Assembly: GCA_028291845.1 (NCBI GenBank)
Contig: JAQGNM010000487.1
Location: forward strand, 1 to 23,070
Reading direction: 5' to 3'
Origin: Massilia sp.
Lineage (GTDB): Bacteria; Pseudomonadota; Gammaproteobacteria; Burkholderiales; Burkholderiaceae_D
DNA length: 23,070 nt
In this document: piece by piece, positions 1-8,065 of the stretch
Position numbering within the stretch: position 1 is the first letter of the stretch
Layout: the number at the start of each line of letters is the position of its first letter
Position numbers and translations under genes: made by a program
Notes under the pieces: model-generated
The model's input: the letters and a program-made list of their open reading frames with translations, nothing else
What the model was told of the DNA's origin: nothing
The model's database searches: none

Positions 1-161
1 TGAGCAAGCGGGAAAGCCAGGCTACCTTCTGGGCGCGTTTTGGCGTCACGCAGTCGAGCGGCAGCCGATTCGAGACAGGCCTGGGGGTGCCGCCGGCGGT
101 GGCGCTGCTGGTCAAGCTGTACGCCAACGGCCGCCTCAACGATGGGGATCTTCTGGGTTGA
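1..161 (+). CDS. Small helix-turn-helix (XRE-like) protein, 3' part
   Basis: An open frame runs from the left edge to TGA at 159-161, giving about 52 residues. The window opens with TG, so a start ATG could lie with its A one base outside; the protein would then begin M-SKRESQATFW. The peptide has the look of short HTH regulators in which the pattern FW-x-RFGVTQS-x-GSRFE supplies the turn and recognition helix, followed by a hydrophobic helix (VALLVKLYANG). From that family look I infer a DNA-binding protein; target and partner are unknown. Its last 26 nt overlap the 3' end of the convergent luxR-type gene. The true 5' end is not visible, so the length and start are provisional. Confidence 0.5.
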   Translation, partial: SKRESQATFWARFGVTQSSGSRFETGLGVPPAVALLVKLYANGRLNDGDLLG

Positions 162-873
162 TGATGCCCAGGGCGATCGCCTTGACCAGCGCCTGCTGGC
201 GCGTGCTGACGTTGAACTTTTGCCGGATGTTAGAAATGTGAAAGTTCACCGTCGCTTCGGCGCAGTCGGTGATGCGCGAAATTTCCCACGATGATTTGCC
301 GGCCATCACCCATTTGAGCACTTCGAGTTCGCGCCGGGTCAGGTGCGGCACCGGCTCCGAAGCGCTGTGGGCGCGCAGGAAAGGCAACGATGCCTCGAAG
401 GCGTAGTCGCGCACCAGCGACAGCTCGGACATGTAACGGGTCAACCGGGCGTTGAAGGCGGGCCCGGGCGCCATGTCGCTGGCAAAGCTGATCAAGCCTG
501 CTTCGCCGTTGCAGCCGTGCATGGGAAAAGTGATGCCGGAGCGTATGCCGTGGCCGCTCGCCTCCTCGTACATTGCGGCCTGCTCGGTCCGGCTGAACGC
601 TTCCGGTTGCCACACCAGCGGCAGCACGCTGGTCATGCAATGGTGCACGGTCGGATCGACGTGATGCAGTTTTTCCGTTTCGTAGCGGCGGCGCCACGTC
701 TGTGAATAATTACTTTGTAAAAACGACGTTTCCAGATTGGCGTGCTTGGACGGCAAGGCTGCGTACATCACCGATGAAAATCCCAGGGACTCGGCGACAT
801 CGAACAATGCTCCGCTCCAAGCTGCTTCCGTGCGGCTTTCAATCAAGCGCAACAGCTGGTTCAGTTCGACCAT
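136..873 (-). CDS. LuxR-type quorum-sensing transcriptional regulator
   Basis: A 245-aa protein of typical LuxR/TraR length. The N-terminal autoinducer-binding domain (about residues 15-165) carries all six classic ligand-pocket positions: W60, Y64, D73, P74, W88 and G113. The C-terminal GerE-type HTH (about 175-240) has the conserved E182, L186 and G192 in LTRRELEVLKWVMAGKS. Family knowledge: such proteins bind an acyl-homoserine lactone or related signal and then bind lux-box DNA. The ATG at 871-873 follows a strong purine-rich Shine-Dalgarno (GAGGGGAG on the minus strand). No luxI-type synthase lies within the window, so it may be a solo receptor; that is inference limited by window size. 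The promoter should lie in the AT-rich gap to the right. Confidence 0.9.
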   Translation of the reverse strand: MVELNQLLRLIESRTEAAWSGALFDVAESLGFSSVMYAALPSKHANLETSFLQSNYSQTWRRRYETEKLHHVDPTVHHCMTSVLPLVWQPEAFSRTEQAAMYEEASGHGIRSGITFPMHGCNGEAGLISFASDMAPGPAFNARLTRYMSELSLVRDYAFEASLPFLRAHSASEPVPHLTRRELEVLKWVMAGKSSWEISRITDCAEATVNFHISNIRQKFNVSTRQQALVKAIALGIINPEDPHR

Positions 874-1184
874 GATTTCTCCCCTCGCGCCGGCCGAGCC
901 GGCTTGTGCGAACTATTACAAATCCTAGGGGAAATTTAACTGAAAATCAAACTTTCTAAAGGAATAACTATGCACCGCGAATCAATTAACGGATCGTCAA
1001 AAAACGTTATTTTTCACATAATGCCGTTTATAATTCGGCAAGCAATCATAAAAGGCTGACGAGCCTGTACAGACAACTTAAGACTCAAGATTAAAGTTGG
1101 CATTCCAGCATGCCACGCTAAACGAAAATAAAAAAAATATTTGAGCAGTCGGTATGCGCCGGCGCGCGTACACGATTGCGTGTG
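874..1184. other. AT-rich intergenic gap between luxR-type gene and GST gene
   Basis: 311 bp with no credible gene, far more AT-rich than the rest of the window. It is downstream of the GST pair and upstream of the luxR-type gene, so it should hold the luxR promoter and the end of the GST transcript. Visible elements are a dyad TGCCG-N9-CGGCA (1022-1040) whose spacer contains TATAAT (1029-1034), a small hairpin TGGCAT/ATGCCA (1098-1115), a hairpin AGGCT/AGCCT (1053-1066), and an 8-bp palindrome CTGTACAG (1065-1072). I could not find a -35 box at proper spacing on either strand. Confidence 0.6.
1049..1066 (-). terminator. Weak candidate intrinsic terminator for the GST operon
   Basis: Read on the minus strand, AGGCT-CGTC-AGCCT forms a 5-bp stem with a 4-nt loop, directly followed by TTT and then mixed AT sequence. 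It lies about 120 nt past the stop of the downstream GST gene, a plausible place for the operon's end. The stem is short and the T tract is interrupted, so this is tentative. Confidence 0.3.
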
Positions 1185-1808
1185 TCAGTTACGCGACGCC
1201 GCGGGCCGTTCGGCGATGCGGTCGCGCCATGCCTGAAGATGCGTAAAACCTTCCGCCCCCGGCTTGAATTTCATTAAACCGCGGCCGAATTCAAGGGCGC
1301 AATACGCGGTGATATCGGCGATGGTGAAGCGCTCGCCGGCGACATAGGCATGGCGCCCCAGTTCCTCGTCGAGCCAGCGGGCCGCCTCGCGCATCTTTTC
1401 TCCCTGCGATGCGCCGAAATCGGCGAACTGTGGCTGCTCGAGCTGGGCCAGACCCGGATGGGTGTGACGCACGCAGTTGGCGATGGTGGCGAACAGGTGC
1501 AGTTCGACGCGGCGGTCGGCCATTTCGATAAAGGCGCGCTCCTCGATATCCTCGCCCATCAGGTTCGGCTGCGGCTGCAGCCCTTCCAGATAGGTGCAGA
1601 TGGCGCGCGTTTCGCTTAACACCCTGCCGTCGTCGAGTTCGAGCGCCGGCACCCGGCCGAACGGATTCTTGGCCAGATAAGCGTCGCTGCGGTTTTCAAG
1701 CGCGGCCAGGTCGATCATCACCTGCTCGATGCCGGTGATGCCTTTTTCGGCGATGAACATGGTGACGCGGCGCGGATTGGGGGCGAAGGTGCTGGTGTAG
1801 AGCTTCAT
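1185..1808 (-). CDS. Glutathione S-transferase family protein
   Basis: A 207-aa cytosolic GST-fold protein. The N-terminal thioredoxin-like domain (1-80) starts MKLYTSTFAPNPRRV and has the cis-proline segment GRVPALELDDG (about 51-61) followed by the glutathione-binding turn LSETRAI. The helical C-terminal domain (about 86-200) carries the fold-stabilising ERFTIADITAY segment. The ATG at 1806-1808 is chosen because AGGAG lies just upstream; the frame stays open further 5', but that extension overlaps the neighbouring gene and has no family-like sequence. It is the second gene of a two-gene unit, 25 nt after the upstream GST. The family conjugates or reduces electrophiles with glutathione; the actual substrate is not deducible. 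Confidence 0.88.
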   Translation of the reverse strand: MKLYTSTFAPNPRRVTMFIAEKGITGIEQVMIDLAALENRSDAYLAKNPFGRVPALELDDGRVLSETRAICTYLEGLQPQPNLMGEDIEERAFIEMADRRVELHLFATIANCVRHTHPGLAQLEQPQFADFGASQGEKMREAARWLDEELGRHAYVAGERFTIADITAYCALEFGRGLMKFKPGAEGFTHLQAWRDRIAERPAASRN

Positions 1809-1833
1809 CGGGTCTCCTTGAATATGAATTATT

Positions 1834-2559
1834 TTAAGTTTGCTTGTTCGACTGCCCCATCTCCACCATCGAGCGCACCGCTTTCGCATAGCGCTCGGCG
1901 GTCTCGGCCGCATCGGCCGCATCGGCACTCGCGCGAGTCAGGTCGCGTTCCGACGGCGGCTGCAGCAGGCCCAGTTGCACCGCCGGGCGCTGGCGGATCG
2001 CCTCGACCCACCGCCGCAGATGCGGCAGATCGTCGATGGCGACGCCCGACCAGTTGTGCGTGCGCACCCACGCCCAGTTGGCGATGTCGGCGATCGAATA
2101 GTCGCCGGCCAGGTATTCGTGGCTTTCGAGGTGCTTGTCGAGCACGCGGAACAGGCGCTTGGTCTCGCCCTGGTAGCGGTCGATGGCGGGCTGGATTTTT
2201 TCGGGAAAATAACGAAAGAACACATTAGCCTGCCCCATCATCGGACCGATGCCGCCCATCTGGAACATCAGCCACTGCGTCACCCGCGAGCGTCCCTTGC
2301 GCTCGGCCGGCATCAACAGACCGGTTTTCTCGGCCAGGTACAGCAGGATGGCGCCCGACTCGAATACCGCAAAATTGTCTTCGGCGCGGTCGACGATGGC
2401 GGGAATGCGGCCGTTCGGATTGATCGCCAGGAACCAGTCTTCCTTCTGGGTGTTTTGCTGCAGGTCGAGCGTGTGCAGGGTGTACGGCAGTTTCATTTCC
2501 TCCAGCGCGATGGACACCTTGTGGCCGTTCGGCGTGGCGGCGGAATATAAATCGATCAC
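1834..2559 (-). CDS. Glutathione S-transferase, Nu/YfcG-like
   Basis: A 241-aa GST-fold protein. Residues near the start (SAATPNGHKVSIALEE), the NPNGRIPAIVD cis-proline segment, FESGAILLYLAEK, and MMGQANVFFRYFPEKI in the helical domain resemble the YfcG/YghU class. Members of that class reduce glutathionylated or disulfide-containing substrates, sometimes holding two glutathiones. The start is GTG (2557-2559), preceded by AAGGAG five bases upstream. It is the first gene of the two-GST unit and is divergent from the aminopeptidase gene across a 219-bp gap. The two GSTs differ clearly in sequence, so they are not a recent duplication. The C-terminal tail of about 35 residues after the core is Ala/Glu-rich and of no recognised function. 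Confidence 0.88.
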   Translation of the reverse strand: MIDLYSAATPNGHKVSIALEEMKLPYTLHTLDLQQNTQKEDWFLAINPNGRIPAIVDRAEDNFAVFESGAILLYLAEKTGLLMPAERKGRSRVTQWLMFQMGGIGPMMGQANVFFRYFPEKIQPAIDRYQGETKRLFRVLDKHLESHEYLAGDYSIADIANWAWVRTHNWSGVAIDDLPHLRRWVEAIRQRPAVQLGLLQPPSERDLTRASADAADAAETAERYAKAVRSMVEMGQSNKQT

Positions 2560-2623
2560 GTGCGCTCCTTGTTTGCCATGTTAAGACCTTGCGATGATAG
2601 CCGATTGGCGCCCCCTTGCCGCG

Positions 2624-2652
2624 TTGACAGCGCCGGTGAATCTCTTTAGATT
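2624..2652 (+). promoter_or_regulatory. Sigma70-type promoter for the aminopeptidase-YceI operon
   Basis: A perfect -35 TTGACA (2624-2629), a 17-bp spacer and a -10 TAGATT (2647-2652, four of six consensus bases) point toward the aminopeptidase gene. The predicted start near 2659 would leave an untranslated leader of about 120 nt before ATG 2779. Confidence 0.6.
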
Positions 2653-2778
2653 GCTTTCCTTGTGCCTGCGCGACGGCCTGCCGGACCACCATATTTACGA
2701 CATATGTACGTCATTGCCGGCGCCTGTATGGACACTGCCGCGGGCAACCACAACCAATAACACCAACCGAGGAACTCA

Positions 2779-5475
2779 ATGCAACGCAGTCCGATCTCCA
2801 CTGCCGTCCTGTCGCTCGTCATGGCGGCATCGCTCGCCGCCGCCACGCCAGCGGCGACGGCCGCCCCCGTGCTTGCCCCAGCGAGCGGCAAACCGGCAGC
2901 CGCCCTGCAAACCACCCAGCTGCCGCGCGGTGTGCGTCCGCTGCACTACGACGTCGCCATCACCCCGGACGCGGCGCATTCGACCTTTGCGGCCAGCGTG
3001 GCGATCGACATCGAGGTGCAGGCAGCCACCGATACCATCACCCTCAACGCCACCGATCTGGCGTTCAGCCGGGCGCGGTTAATGGGGGCGACGCTGGCGC
3101 CGATCGACGCCAGCGTCGCTGTCGATGCCGCGGCGCAGACCGCCAGCTTCAAGTTCGCCCGTCCCCTGGCGAAGGGCCGCTACCGGCTGGCGCTCGACTA
3201 TACCGGCGTGATCGGCCAGCAGGCGGTCGGTCTGTTTTCGCTCGATTACGACGGCGCCGACCGCAAGGCGGGTGAGTACCCGGGCGTTAAAAAACGCGCG
3301 CTGTACACCCAGTTCGAAAACTCCGACGCGCGCCGCATGATCCCATCGTGGGACGAGCCGTTTTATAAAGCCAGCTTCAGCTTGCAGGCCACCGTACCGG
3401 CCGGCCAGACCGCGGTCAGCAACATGCCGGCGGCCTCCACCACCACCTTGCCGGACGGCCGTCAGCTGGTCAAATTTGCCGCCACCCCGAAGATGTCGAC
3501 CTATCTGCTGTTCTTTGCCCTGGGCGAGTTCGAACGCGCCAGCGCCATGGCCGGCACCACCGAAGTGGGGGTCATCACGACCCGCGGCGGCAAGGACAAG
3601 GCCGGCTTCGCGCTGGACGCTTCGAAAGCCCTGCTGGGCGAATACAACAGCTATTTCGGCATACCTTACCCGCTGCCCAAGCTCGACAACATCGCCGCCC
3701 CCGGCCGCAGCCAGTTCTTCAGCGCGATGGAAAACTGGGGCGCGATTTTCACGTTCGAATACGCCATGCTGCTCGACCCGGCCATTTCCACCCAGGCCGA
3801 CAAGCAGAACATCTTTGCCACCGCCGCCCACGAAATGGCGCACCAGTGGTTCGGCGACCTGGTCACCATGGGCTGGTGGGACGACCTGTGGCTCAACGAA
3901 GGTTTCGCGTCGTGGATGGAAAGCCGCATGACGGCGCAGCTGCACCCGGAATGGAACACGGCGCTTGGCGCCGTCAACAGCCGCGAAGGCGCCATGAGCC
4001 GCGACTCGGTGGCCTCCACCCATCCTGTCGTGCAGCACGTCGAAACGGTCGAACAGGCCAGCCAGGCATTCGACGAGATCACCTATCAAAAGGGCGAGGC
4101 GGTGATCCGCATGCTGGAAAACCACGTCGGCGCCGAAGCCTGGCGAAATGGCGTGCGCCTGTACATGCGCAAGCACGCGTATGGCAACACGGTGTCGGAC
4201 GACTTCTGGTCCGCCATCGAACGAGCGTCCGGCAAAAAGGTGCGCGACGTCGCCCACGATTTCACCCTGCAGCCGGGTGTGCCCTTGATCACGGTGGCAA
4301 GCGCCGTCTGCCGCGGCAGCAGCACCCGGGTCGAGCTGACCCAGGGCGAATTCAGCCGCGACCAGCCGAACAAGACTGCGCTGCGCTGGCGCGTGCCGGT
4401 GACCTTGCAGGTGCTCGGCAACAGCCGGCCTGTTCACACCGTCGTCAGCGGCGGCAAGGCCAGCGTCGACGTCCCCGGCTGCGCGCCGGTACTGGTCAAC
4501 GCCGGCCAGAGCGGCTACTACCGCACCCGGTATGCACCGGCGCAATTCGCCCCGCTGGCGGCCGGCTTTGCGGCGCTGGCGCCGATCGACCAGCTGGGGC
4601 TGATGGCCGACAGCTGGGCGCTCGGCCTGGCCGGGCTGCAAAGCCCCGCCGATTTCCTCGACCTGGCCGACGCCGTGCGGCCTGACGCCGATCCCCAGGT
4701 GTGGGGCAGGATCGCCGGCGTGTACAGCGCCATTCACCAGTATTACAAGGGCGACGCCGCCCGCCAGCAGCGCTTCGACCGCTACGCAGTGGCGCGCCTG
4801 TCTCCGGTGTTCGCCAAGCTGGGGTGGGACGCCGCCGCCGGCGAAAACGGCACCGCCGCCAACCTGCGCGGCCAGCTGTTGATCACCCTGTCGAACCTGA
4901 ACGACAAGGCGGTGGTCGAAGAAGCGCAAAAACGCTACCGCGCCGGCGGCGACCAGGTGCCGGCGCCGCTGCGCCAGGCCATCACCGCGGTGGTGGCGCA
5001 GCACGCCGACGCCGCCACCTGGGATGCGTTGCACCGCGCCGCCATCGCGGAAAAATCGCCGATGATCAAGGACCGCATGTACGGCCTGCTGGCCGAGGCC
5101 GACGATGCGGCGCTGGCGCGGCGCGCGCTGGCGCTGGCGATGACGGACGAGCCGGGGGTCACCAACAGCGCCTCCATGCTGGCGACGGTGGCCGGCAGCC
5201 ACCCGGAGATGGCGTTCGACTTCGCCCTGGCCAACATCGACCAGGTCAACGCGCGCGTCGACGCCACCTCGCGCAGCCGCTACTTCCCGCGCCTGGTGTC
5301 GTCGTCGACCGAAGCGGCCACCATCGACAAGCTCAACGCCTATGCCGGCGCCAACCTGGCGGCCGGCTCGCGCCGCGACGTCGACACGGCGGTGGCCGGC
5401 ATCCGCTACCGCATCAAGGTGCGCCAGGAGCGCTTGCCGGCGATCGACCAGTGGCTGATCAAGCACGGCCGATGA
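2779..5475 (+). CDS. Secreted M1-family zinc aminopeptidase
   Basis: An 898-aa precursor that removes N-terminal residues from peptides. Residues 1-29 form a signal peptide (hydrophobic core LSLVMAASLAAA, then Ala-rich), so it acts in the periplasm or outside the cell. Order: N-terminal beta domain (about 45-250); catalytic domain with the substrate-anchoring motif SAMEN (315-319, a variant of GAMEN); zinc site HEMAH (351-355) with third ligand E374 in WLNE; proton-donor-like Y436; then a beta domain and an ERAP1-type helical C-terminus (about 520-898). The HExxH-x18-E spacing is exact for M1 enzymes. The ATG follows GAGGAA. The stop overlaps the next start as ATGA, which suggests translational coupling. 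The signal peptide and the SAMEN motif argue for the secreted ERAP/tricorn-like branch rather than cytosolic PepN. Confidence 0.93.
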   Translation: MQRSPISTAVLSLVMAASLAAATPAATAAPVLAPASGKPAAALQTTQLPRGVRPLHYDVAITPDAAHSTFAASVAIDIEVQAATDTITLNATDLAFSRARLMGATLAPIDASVAVDAAAQTASFKFARPLAKGRYRLALDYTGVIGQQAVGLFSLDYDGADRKAGEYPGVKKRALYTQFENSDARRMIPSWDEPFYKASFSLQATVPAGQTAVSNMPAASTTTLPDGRQLVKFAATPKMSTYLLFFALGEFERASAMAGTTEVGVITTRGGKDKAGFALDASKALLGEYNSYFGIPYPLPKLDNIAAPGRSQFFSAMENWGAIFTFEYAMLLDPAISTQADKQNIFATAAHEMAHQWFGDLVTMGWWDDLWLNEGFASWMESRMTAQLHPEWNTALGAVNSREGAMSRDSVASTHPVVQHVETVEQASQAFDEITYQKGEAVIRMLENHVGAEAWRNGVRLYMRKHAYGNTVSDDFWSAIERASGKKVRDVAHDFTLQPGVPLITVASAVCRGSSTRVELTQGEFSRDQPNKTALRWRVPVTLQVLGNSRPVHTVVSGGKASVDVPGCAPVLVNAGQSGYYRTRYAPAQFAPLAAGFAALAPIDQLGLMADSWALGLAGLQSPADFLDLADAVRPDADPQVWGRIAGVYSAIHQYYKGDAARQQRFDRYAVARLSPVFAKLGWDAAAGENGTAANLRGQLLITLSNLNDKAVVEEAQKRYRAGGDQVPAPLRQAITAVVAQHADAATWDALHRAAIAEKSPMIKDRMYGLLAEADDAALARRALALAMTDEPGVTNSASMLATVAGSHPEMAFDFALANIDQVNARVDATSRSRYFPRLVSSSTEAATIDKLNAYAGANLAAGSRRDVDTAVAGIRYRIKVRQERLPAIDQWLIKHGR

Positions 5476-6179
5476 GGCGCTCGAGCGCGGCTGCCTGGCT
5501 GGCTGCCGTGCTGGCGCTGAGCGCGTGCGCGCCGCCGGCGCCGCCTTCGTTACCGCCGCCGCCCGGGCCGCAGGCCGGACCAGGCGCCGGCTGGGTGATG
5601 CCCGCCGCCAGCGCGCAATGGTACCGCCGCCACGCCGCCGCCGGCGGCGCCGTGCTGCGCATCGATCCGGCCGCTTCGCTGATCGTGGCGACGGTGCGCC
5701 GCGGCGGCCCGCTGGCGCGCCTGGGCCACGATCACGTGGTGGCCAGCCACCAGGTCAGCGGTTTGATCGCGCCGCAGGCCGGCCGCGCCGATTTCGGCTT
5801 CCGCCTCGACCAGTTGGTGGTCGACGAGGCGCCCCTGCGCGAACAGGCGCGGCTCGATACCCAACCGTCCGCGGACGCCATCGCCGGCACCCGCACCAAT
5901 ATGCTGACCAGGGTGCTGGAGGCCGGGCGCTATCCGGAAGTGGCGCTGGTGGTCGACAGCGCGGCCGCACCGGCGCGCCTGTCGGTGACCTTGCACGGGG
6001 TGACGCGCAGCGTGCCGGCGCAGGTGACGGTGACGCCGACGGAACAGGGACTGGTCGCCAGCGGCGCCCTGACCTTGCGCCAGAGCGACTTCGGCATCAC
6101 CCCGATGTCGATCATGAACGGCGCCATGACGGTGCAGGACATCATGGAACTGCGCTACCGGATCGTCGCCACGCGCTGA
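5472..6179 (+). CDS. YceI-family lipoprotein
   Basis: A 235-aa protein. The first 19 residues are a lipoprotein signal with lipobox LSAC (C19), followed by a Pro-rich linker to about residue 40. From about 58 onward the sequence fits the YceI lipocalin-like barrel: LARLGHDHVV, ADFGFRLDQLVVDE, NMLTRVLEAGRYPEVAL, VTLHGVTRSVP and FGITPMSIMNG. Family members bind isoprenoid or other amphiphilic lipids in the periplasm; what this one binds is unknown. The ATG overlaps the aminopeptidase stop (ATGA), so the two are almost certainly cotranscribed and coupled. A 34-bp gap separates it from the convergent glpD, and I see no hairpin terminator there. Confidence 0.85.
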   Translation: MRRSSAAAWLAAVLALSACAPPAPPSLPPPPGPQAGPGAGWVMPAASAQWYRRHAAAGGAVLRIDPAASLIVATVRRGGPLARLGHDHVVASHQVSGLIAPQAGRADFGFRLDQLVVDEAPLREQARLDTQPSADAIAGTRTNMLTRVLEAGRYPEVALVVDSAAAPARLSVTLHGVTRSVPAQVTVTPTEQGLVASGALTLRQSDFGITPMSIMNGAMTVQDIMELRYRIVATR

Positions 6180-6213
6180 TAGCGCCGCTTACCGCGCTGG
6201 TGCCGAACCAGGC

Positions 6214-7821
6214 TCACGCCGGCGCGGCGATTCTCGAAGCCGACGCAGCAGACGTTTCGGCGCTGCGCGCGGCAAGCCACGCATCGACCAGCGCCTCGGC
6301 GTCGGCGCCCGCATGCAAACCCAGCTTGGTGCGCCGCCACAGGATGTCGGCGCCGCTCGCGGCCCACTCGTGGCGCACCAGGTAATCGGCTTCGGCGGCG
6401 AACAGCCCGGGGACGATTTGCGGACCGAGGTCGGCGCCGGTGCGGCAGTTTTCCAGCAGGCGGGTGATGCGGGTGCCGTAGGCGCGCGCATAGCGGCGCA
6501 CCAGCGCCGGCGACAGAAAACTGTAGCGCTGCACCATCGCGGCGGCCCAGCAGTCGTATTCGAGCACGGCGCGCCTGCCTGGCGCGGGGCCGAACAGGTC
6601 GCCGCCTGGCAGGCAGGCATTCGCCGTCCACGCGCCATGGCCGTTGCCGAGCGCCGCCGCAATGCTGTCGACGGCGTGCTCGGCGAGCGTGCGGAAGGTG
6701 GTGATCTTGCCGCCCACAACAGTCATCAATGGCGCCCGCCGGCCGGCGCCGGCGTCCCAGTTCAATTGGAAATCGCGGCTGGCCGCCTGCGCCGCCTGGC
6801 CGGCACCGGCAGCGGCGGCGAGCGGGCGCACCCCGGCGAACGACCACACCACGTCGGCCGGGCTGACCGGCGCCGCGAAATAATGGTTGATCAACTCGCA
6901 CAGGTAGGCCGTCTCGGCGGCGCTGATGGCGACCTCGTCGAGATTGCCGGCAAATTCGACATCGGTGGTGCCGATCAGCGTAAAAGCGCCTTCGTACGGC
7001 AGGGCGAACACGATGCGCCCGTCAGGATGCTGGAAGATATAGCCGTGCGGGTGCTCGAACAGGCGCGGCACGACGATGTGGCTGCCCTTGACCAGGCGCG
7101 GCGCGACCTTGTTGTCGCCGCTGCCGTCCTGGTACAGGCGCCCTGCCCACGGCCCGGTGGCGTCGACCAGGCAGCGCGTATTGACGCGGCGCGCTCCAGC
7201 GGCCCCAACCAGCAGCGCGCTCCAGTGCAGCGCATGCCGCTCGACGGCGGTGCAGGCGGTGCGGGTGAAGATGGTCGCCCCTTTTTCGCGGGCGTCGAGC
7301 GCGGCCAGGGTCACCAGGCGGGCATCGTCGACCCAACCGTCGGCGTATTCGAAGCCGCGCACGAATTGCGCCTTGAGGGGCTTGCCGGCGGCGTGGCGGC
7401 GCAGGTCGACCGCCCTGGAGGCCGGCAGAAAGGCGCGCCTGGCCAGGCCATCGTAGAGCAGCAGGCCGGCGCGGATCAGCCAGGCCGGGCGCTGGCCGCG
7501 GTCGTGCGGCATGATGAAGCCCAGCGGACGCGAAATATGCGGCGCCGCTTGCAGCAGCCGTTCGCGCTCGACCAGGGCTTTGCGCACCAGGGCGAACTGG
7601 TACTGCTCGAGGTAGCGCAGGCCGCCGTGCACCAGTTTGCTGGAGGCCGACGAGGTATGCGAGGCCAGGTCGTCTTTTTCACACAACACCACGCGCAGGC
7701 CCCGACCGGCGGCGTCGCGGGCGATGCCGGCGCCGTTGATCCCGCCGCCCACCACCAGCACGTCGCAATCGACGCTTTCAAGCGCTGCTTCAGGCATTTG
7801 TTCAGCCGGTCGTTCAGCCAT
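6214..7821 (-). CDS. glpD: Aerobic glycerol-3-phosphate dehydrogenase
   Basis: A 535-aa FAD enzyme that oxidises sn-glycerol-3-phosphate to dihydroxyacetone phosphate and passes electrons to membrane quinone. The FAD Rossmann motif VVGGGINGAGIARDAAGRG lies at about residues 23-41. The family signature SSASSKLVHGGLRYLEQ is at about 57-73, and VVGGKITTFRTLAEHAVD marks the second cofactor region. A helical C-terminal domain follows (about 400-520). The ATG at 7819-7821 is preferred because AGGAG sits six bases upstream; two earlier in-frame ATGs (7842, 7863) lack this. The length is slightly above the usual 500 because of N- and C-terminal extensions. No glpF, glpK or glpR is seen nearby, so it is a lone glycerol gene here. 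Confidence 0.93.
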   Translation of the reverse strand: MAERPAEQMPEAALESVDCDVLVVGGGINGAGIARDAAGRGLRVVLCEKDDLASHTSSASSKLVHGGLRYLEQYQFALVRKALVERERLLQAAPHISRPLGFIMPHDRGQRPAWLIRAGLLLYDGLARRAFLPASRAVDLRRHAAGKPLKAQFVRGFEYADGWVDDARLVTLAALDAREKGATIFTRTACTAVERHALHWSALLVGAAGARRVNTRCLVDATGPWAGRLYQDGSGDNKVAPRLVKGSHIVVPRLFEHPHGYIFQHPDGRIVFALPYEGAFTLIGTTDVEFAGNLDEVAISAAETAYLCELINHYFAAPVSPADVVWSFAGVRPLAAAAGAGQAAQAASRDFQLNWDAGAGRRAPLMTVVGGKITTFRTLAEHAVDSIAAALGNGHGAWTANACLPGGDLFGPAPGRRAVLEYDCWAAAMVQRYSFLSPALVRRYARAYGTRITRLLENCRTGADLGPQIVPGLFAAEADYLVRHEWAASGADILWRRTKLGLHAGADAEALVDAWLAARSAETSAASASRIAAPA

Positions 7822-7837
7822 CGAGTTCTCCTGTGTT

Positions 7838-7849
7838 CGCATGCATGCG
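7838..7849. promoter_or_regulatory. 12-bp perfect palindrome in the glpD leader
   Basis: CGCATGCATGCG is self-complementary over all 12 bases and lies immediately upstream of the glpD ribosome-binding site. It could be an operator or a chance palindrome; it does not match the well-known GlpR operator closely. A second dyad, GCCAT-T-ATGGC, lies at 7875-7885. Confidence 0.3.
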
Positions 7850-8065
7850 CGCTGGATAAACACTGCATCGCGCCGCCATTATGGCCGATTGCGGCGCTGC
7901 GGCGGCAGCCGCCGCCGCCTGGGCGCAAACCTCGATGGTGCGCACAATCGCCGCGCTGCGCCGCGCGCTGGCGCAAAACGGCGGCGCTTTGACGCGAGAT
8001 TTCAAGCCATTGTGGCTTAAAATACGCTGTGGCCGGCACCCCGCCGGCCGCGTCGATCGGATTTC

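Noticed and set aside
1065..1072. CTGTACAG palindrome as a lux box for the nearby LuxR-type regulator
   Set aside because: It is only 8 bp, without the spaced 18-20 bp dyad of lux boxes, and it overlaps a terminator-like hairpin.
3079..5466. Long minus-strand open frame (about 795 codons) opposite the aminopeptidase gene
   Set aside because: It mirrors the codon pattern of a well-supported gene in high-GC DNA and has no recognisable domain or ribosome-binding site.
7899..7918. GC-only hairpin GCGGCGGC/GCCGCCGC between glpD and the hybrid kinase
   Set aside because: No T tract on either strand and the surrounding sequence is simple GC-rich repeat, so no terminator or RNA gene can be argued.
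6313..7992. Plus-strand open frame (about 559 codons) opposite glpD
   Set aside because: Shadow of glpD, low-complexity Gly/Ala/Arg-rich sequence without domains.
7989..8023. TTGACG and TAAAAT as a promoter for the hybrid kinase
   Set aside because: The spacer is 23 bp, too long for a sigma70 promoter.
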